DNA of 64,000 bases from Streptomyces sp. NBC_00440 (GTDB lineage: Bacteria > Actinomycetota > Actinomycetes > Streptomycetales > Streptomycetaceae), in assembly GCF_036014215.1 (NCBI RefSeq), contig NZ_CP107921.1:8119501-8183500 (forward strand), given 5' to 3'. The notes under the pieces were generated by a model that worked only from the letters and a program-made list of their open reading frames with translations, searched no databases and was not told the origin of the DNA. A program made the translations under genes and the position numbers. Below, one piece after another: positions 61,366 to 64,000 of this stretch (its first letter is position 1; every line of letters begins with the position of its first letter).

Positions 61366-62679
61366 ATGAGATCAACCGGCGAGGCGACACAGCCGGCTCA
61401 CCTGCTCCGACGCCGAACCGTGCTGGCCGGTGTCGGAGCCGGCGCCGCGGCCGTACTGGCAAGCGGCTGCGCACGGGGCGACAGCACGGCCTCCATGCCG
61501 GGCACCACGTCCCTGGCCAACGACAACGCCACCTGGGACCAGGGATACGTCACAGCAGGCCGCGAGCTGAAGAAGCTCACCGGCTACGCACTTCGCCCCC
61601 TGTCCAACCCGAACCCCACCGCCTACACGCAGGTCACCCAGATCTCTCTGCAGACGACCAAGGCGACGGACCTGATCAAGTGGCAGTCGGGCTACAACCT
61701 GAAGCAGCTCGCCCGCACGGGCAGCCTCAGCGACCTGACACAGATGTGGGACGCGTACGAGCGGAAAGGCTGGGTGACGAAGACCCTCCGTGACGCGATG
61801 TCCTACCGCGGTGCCGTGTACGGGATCCCGCTGTACGAGTCGTACTACGTGCTGTTCTACAACACCGCGGTCTTCGACAAGCACGGACTCCGGGCCCCGG
61901 ACACCTGGGAGGAGTTGCTGCACAACGCCGAAGTCCTCAAGAAGTCGGGCATCACGCCGTTCGTCGCCACGCAGAACGGCAACTGGCCCGCGTACGAGTG
62001 GTTCGAGGAACTCCTGAGCAAGGTCGACCCGCAGTTCTACGCCGATCTGATCGCGGGCCGGGCCAACTACACCGATCCGCAGGCGAAGAAGGCCCTGCAG
62101 ATCTGGCAGGACTTCATGAAGAAGGGCTGGATGACGCCGGCCGACTTCGACCAGAACAACGGCCCGGCCGCGCTCAAGACCGGCAAGGTCGGCATGTTCC
62201 TGCACGGCTCGTGGCAGTCCCAGGGTCTGGCCGCCGCCGGAATGAAGCCCGGCGAAGGCTTCGACGCCTTCGTCCTGCCTCCCGTGGACGCCTCCACCAA
62301 GAGGTCCGTCATCACCGAGGCCGGCGTCCTCGCCGTACCGGAGAAGGCCGTGTCGCACGACGCCGCCATGGCCAACGCCGCGCACTGGCTGGACCCGTCG
62401 GTCCAGCGAGTATGGACCGACTTCCTCCAGGACGGCTCGGCCAACCCGAAGGCGGTCATCAGCAACCCGGTACTCGCCCGCCTCAAAGAACAGGCCCGGC
62501 GCGAGCACTGGACCGAGCTTCCCCGGTACGGACAGTCCGGGCCGCCCAACCTCATTCAGGGAAACACCGACGACCTGGGAGCCTTCATGACGCAGGCCAT
62601 GTCCCCGGAGGCCTTGCTGCGCAGCATGGCGAGCCGGGCGTCCAAGGAGTGGGCCGCCTGGAACAAGGACGAGTCATGA
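61366..62679 (+). CDS. ABC transporter sugar-binding lipoprotein
   Basis: A 437-residue extracellular solute-binding protein, family 1. Residues 1-36 form a lipoprotein signal: RRRTVLAGVGAGAAAVLASG followed by Cys, with a twin-arginine-like RRR and lipobox ASGC. The mature part has GIPLYESYYVLFYNTAVFDK, DTWEELLHNAEVLKKSGITP and KTGKVGMFLHGSWQSQG, typical of sugar-binding proteins. GGGAAGGAA precedes ATG 61366. It probably binds an alpha-mannoside or manno-oligosaccharide (inference). Its stop overlaps the permease start (ATGA). Confidence 0.92.
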   Translation: MRSTGEATQPAHLLRRRTVLAGVGAGAAAVLASGCARGDSTASMPGTTSLANDNATWDQGYVTAGRELKKLTGYALRPLSNPNPTAYTQVTQISLQTTKATDLIKWQSGYNLKQLARTGSLSDLTQMWDAYERKGWVTKTLRDAMSYRGAVYGIPLYESYYVLFYNTAVFDKHGLRAPDTWEELLHNAEVLKKSGITPFVATQNGNWPAYEWFEELLSKVDPQFYADLIAGRANYTDPQAKKALQIWQDFMKKGWMTPADFDQNNGPAALKTGKVGMFLHGSWQSQGLAAAGMKPGEGFDAFVLPPVDASTKRSVITEAGVLAVPEKAVSHDAAMANAAHWLDPSVQRVWTDFLQDGSANPKAVISNPVLARLKEQARREHWTELPRYGQSGPPNLIQGNTDDLGAFMTQAMSPEALLRSMASRASKEWAAWNKDES

Positions 62680-63623
62680 CATCGGCACTCGACCGGCGGC
62701 CCCCGGCGCCGGGCCCTCCCGCCCCCGGCCCGCCACCCGCCGCGCCGACTCGCAGGCCTCACCGCAGACTCAGGGACACGCTCGTGGGGGCAGGGTTCCT
62801 GGCACCCGCCGTGCTGCTCGTCTCCGCACTGCTCCTGGCCCCGTTCGCGGCGACCCTCTACCGGGGGTTCTTCAGTGACGGCCGCGTCTCGGGCTTCACC
62901 TGGTTCACCAACTACGGGCTGTTCTTCACCGACCCGGTGCTCGCCAAGTCGATCGAGAACACCCTGATGTGGGTGGTCGGCACGGTCGCCCTTCCACTGG
63001 CCCTCGGCCTGGGGATCGCGATCATGACCGACGGCGCCCGGTGGTCGCGGGTGGCGCGGCTGCTGGTGGTCCTTCCCTACGCGATCTCCGGCTCCGCCGT
63101 CGCGGTCGTGTGGAACTTCATCCTCACCAGCGACGGCGCCGCCAACCAGGCGCTCAAGGCGCTCGGTCTGGGCTCCTTCGCCCAGGGCTGGCTGCTCGAA
63201 TGGCCGGGCAACACCCTGGTGATGATCGTGGCCAACACCTGGCAGTCGACCGGTGTGGCCGTGATCCTCTTTCTGGTCGGCCTGCAGACCATCCCGCCGG
63301 AGACCCTGGAGGCGGCGTCCCTGGACGGCGCCACCGGCTGGAGCAAATTCTGGTACGTCATCCTGCCCCAGCTGAGGACGGTCTCCGTGATCGTCGTCGG
63401 CAGCAGCCTCGTCAACGGTCTGAAGTCGTTCGACCTGATCTGGGTCCTCACCCAGGGCGGTCCCGGCCGCAACTCCGAGACGCTCGCGGTCTCGATGTAC
63501 CAGGAGACGTTCCTCGCGCTGCGTCCCGGCGCCGGCGCGGCCGTCGCGGTCGTCCTCACCGTCATCGTGCTGCTGGCCTCCTGGCTCTATCTGCGGCGCC
63601 AACTGACCCCGAAAGGCGCCTGA
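62676..63623 (+). CDS. ABC transporter permease, MalF-like
   Basis: The 315-residue permease starts with a Pro-rich cytoplasmic tail of about 35 residues, then six helices. TLEAASLDGATGWSKFWYVI is the EAA loop that docks on the ATPase. It belongs to the carbohydrate CUT1 group, which normally works with a MalG-like partner and a shared MsiK-type ATPase in Streptomyces (no ATPase gene is seen here). It overlaps the binding-protein stop by 4 bp and ends 2 bp before the next permease start. Confidence 0.92.
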   Translation: MTSALDRRPPAPGPPAPGPPPAAPTRRPHRRLRDTLVGAGFLAPAVLLVSALLLAPFAATLYRGFFSDGRVSGFTWFTNYGLFFTDPVLAKSIENTLMWVVGTVALPLALGLGIAIMTDGARWSRVARLLVVLPYAISGSAVAVVWNFILTSDGAANQALKALGLGSFAQGWLLEWPGNTLVMIVANTWQSTGVAVILFLVGLQTIPPETLEAASLDGATGWSKFWYVILPQLRTVSVIVVGSSLVNGLKSFDLIWVLTQGGPGRNSETLAVSMYQETFLALRPGAGAAVAVVLTVIVLLASWLYLRRQLTPKGA

Positions 63624-63625
63624 CC

Positions 63626-64000
63626 ATGCCCATCCGCCGTATCTCCGCGGGCACCGTCCTGCGCAACACGACCCTGGTGGTCGTCTCCCTGCTCTGGGCC
63701 GTGCCGACCTGGCTGCTCGTGGTCAACGCGCTCGTGCCGGCCGCCCAGTACGGCGGCAGCCCGCACTGGTGGCCGCACGGGGGCTTCGGGCTCTTCGACA
63801 ACATGTCCCAGGCGTGGACCCGGGCCCGGCTGGGACCCGCCATGGGCAACAGCCTGCTGTACGCGGTGACCAGCGCGGCCGCTGCGATCCTCGTGGCCAC
63901 CACCGCAGCCTTCGCGACGGTCATCATGCCGGTGAAACGCAAGACCCTGTGGTTCTGGCTGATCTACTCGGGCACGCTGCTGCCGCTCCAGGTCTTCCTG
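63626..64000 (+). CDS. ABC transporter permease, MalG-like (3' end missing)
   Basis: The first 125 codons are in the window: MPIRRISAGTVLRNTTLVVV, a first helix, a periplasmic loop with GSPHWWPHGGFGLFDNMSQA, then MGNSLLYAVTSAAAAILVAT, the second helix of MalG-type permeases. It pairs with the MalF-like protein to form the membrane channel of the CUT1 importer. The ATG follows the upstream stop by 2 bp. The EAA loop lies beyond the window. Confidence 0.9.
   Translation, partial: MPIRRISAGTVLRNTTLVVVSLLWAVPTWLLVVNALVPAAQYGGSPHWWPHGGFGLFDNMSQAWTRARLGPAMGNSLLYAVTSAAAAILVATTAAFATVIMPVKRKTLWFWLIYSGTLLPLQVFL

Overview
The window is high-GC DNA with strong third-position GC bias, GTG/TTG starts, AGGAGG-type ribosome sites and gene families typical of Streptomyces (PucR and STAND/NB-ARC regulators, many MFS carriers, a tricorn relic). 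All identifications come from reading the sequence; no database search was run. It reads as an accessory part of a Streptomyces chromosome in which catabolic loci, each with its own regulator and operator, are interrupted by an IS-scarred stretch and a compact sulfur/methyl-metabolism cluster.

Layout. 1-9.7 kb: a truncated PRISE-like reductase, htpG with a strong terminator, a membrane esterase, two MFS exporters, an S66 peptidase, an NTF2-like protein and a tricorn remnant. 9.7-18.2 kb: an Old-Yellow-Enzyme/FAD oxidoreductase, a TetR regulator with its operator, an APC permease, a glutaryl-CoA-dehydrogenase/CoA-transferase pair and a PucR regulator. 18.3-20.3 kb: a methyltransferase and TetR regulator diverging from twin operators. 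20.7-26.9 kb: a GntR-controlled hexuronate/aldonate operon (MFS, L-gulonate/L-idonate 5-dehydrogenase type, fructuronate reductase type, ManD). 27-33.3 kb: a HAD enzyme, a TetR regulator, two IS5-family elements (one carrying a passenger gene and a deleted transposase, one probably active by -1 frameshifting), a GNAT and a STAND regulator.

33.7-45.0 kb is the most interesting part. It holds mtnD- and mtnB-like genes that have each lost a conserved metal ligand. Diverging from them, across a palindromic operator, are an unusual methyltransferase, a cystathionine-beta-synthase-like enzyme without a regulatory domain, an EamA exporter, a second methyltransferase, and a complete local SAM-regeneration set (metK, adenosine kinase, an overlooked 40-codon ORF, metF, ahcY). 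The genes would make SAM, use it, clear SAH and adenosine, and supply methyl groups. I infer a dedicated methylation pathway whose product is unknown.

45-54 kb: a coiled-coil/winged-helix protein, an MFS carrier, a decayed second copy of the passenger-carrying IS, a GNAT, and an anhydroMurNAc-kinase/sodium-symporter pair beside a broken RpiR-type regulator. 54.2-64 kb: an alpha-mannoside utilisation locus (GH38 mannosidase, LacI regulator, ROK kinase, mannose-6-phosphate-isomerase-like protein, ABC importer running off the end) with two matching LacI-type operators in its divergent promoter.
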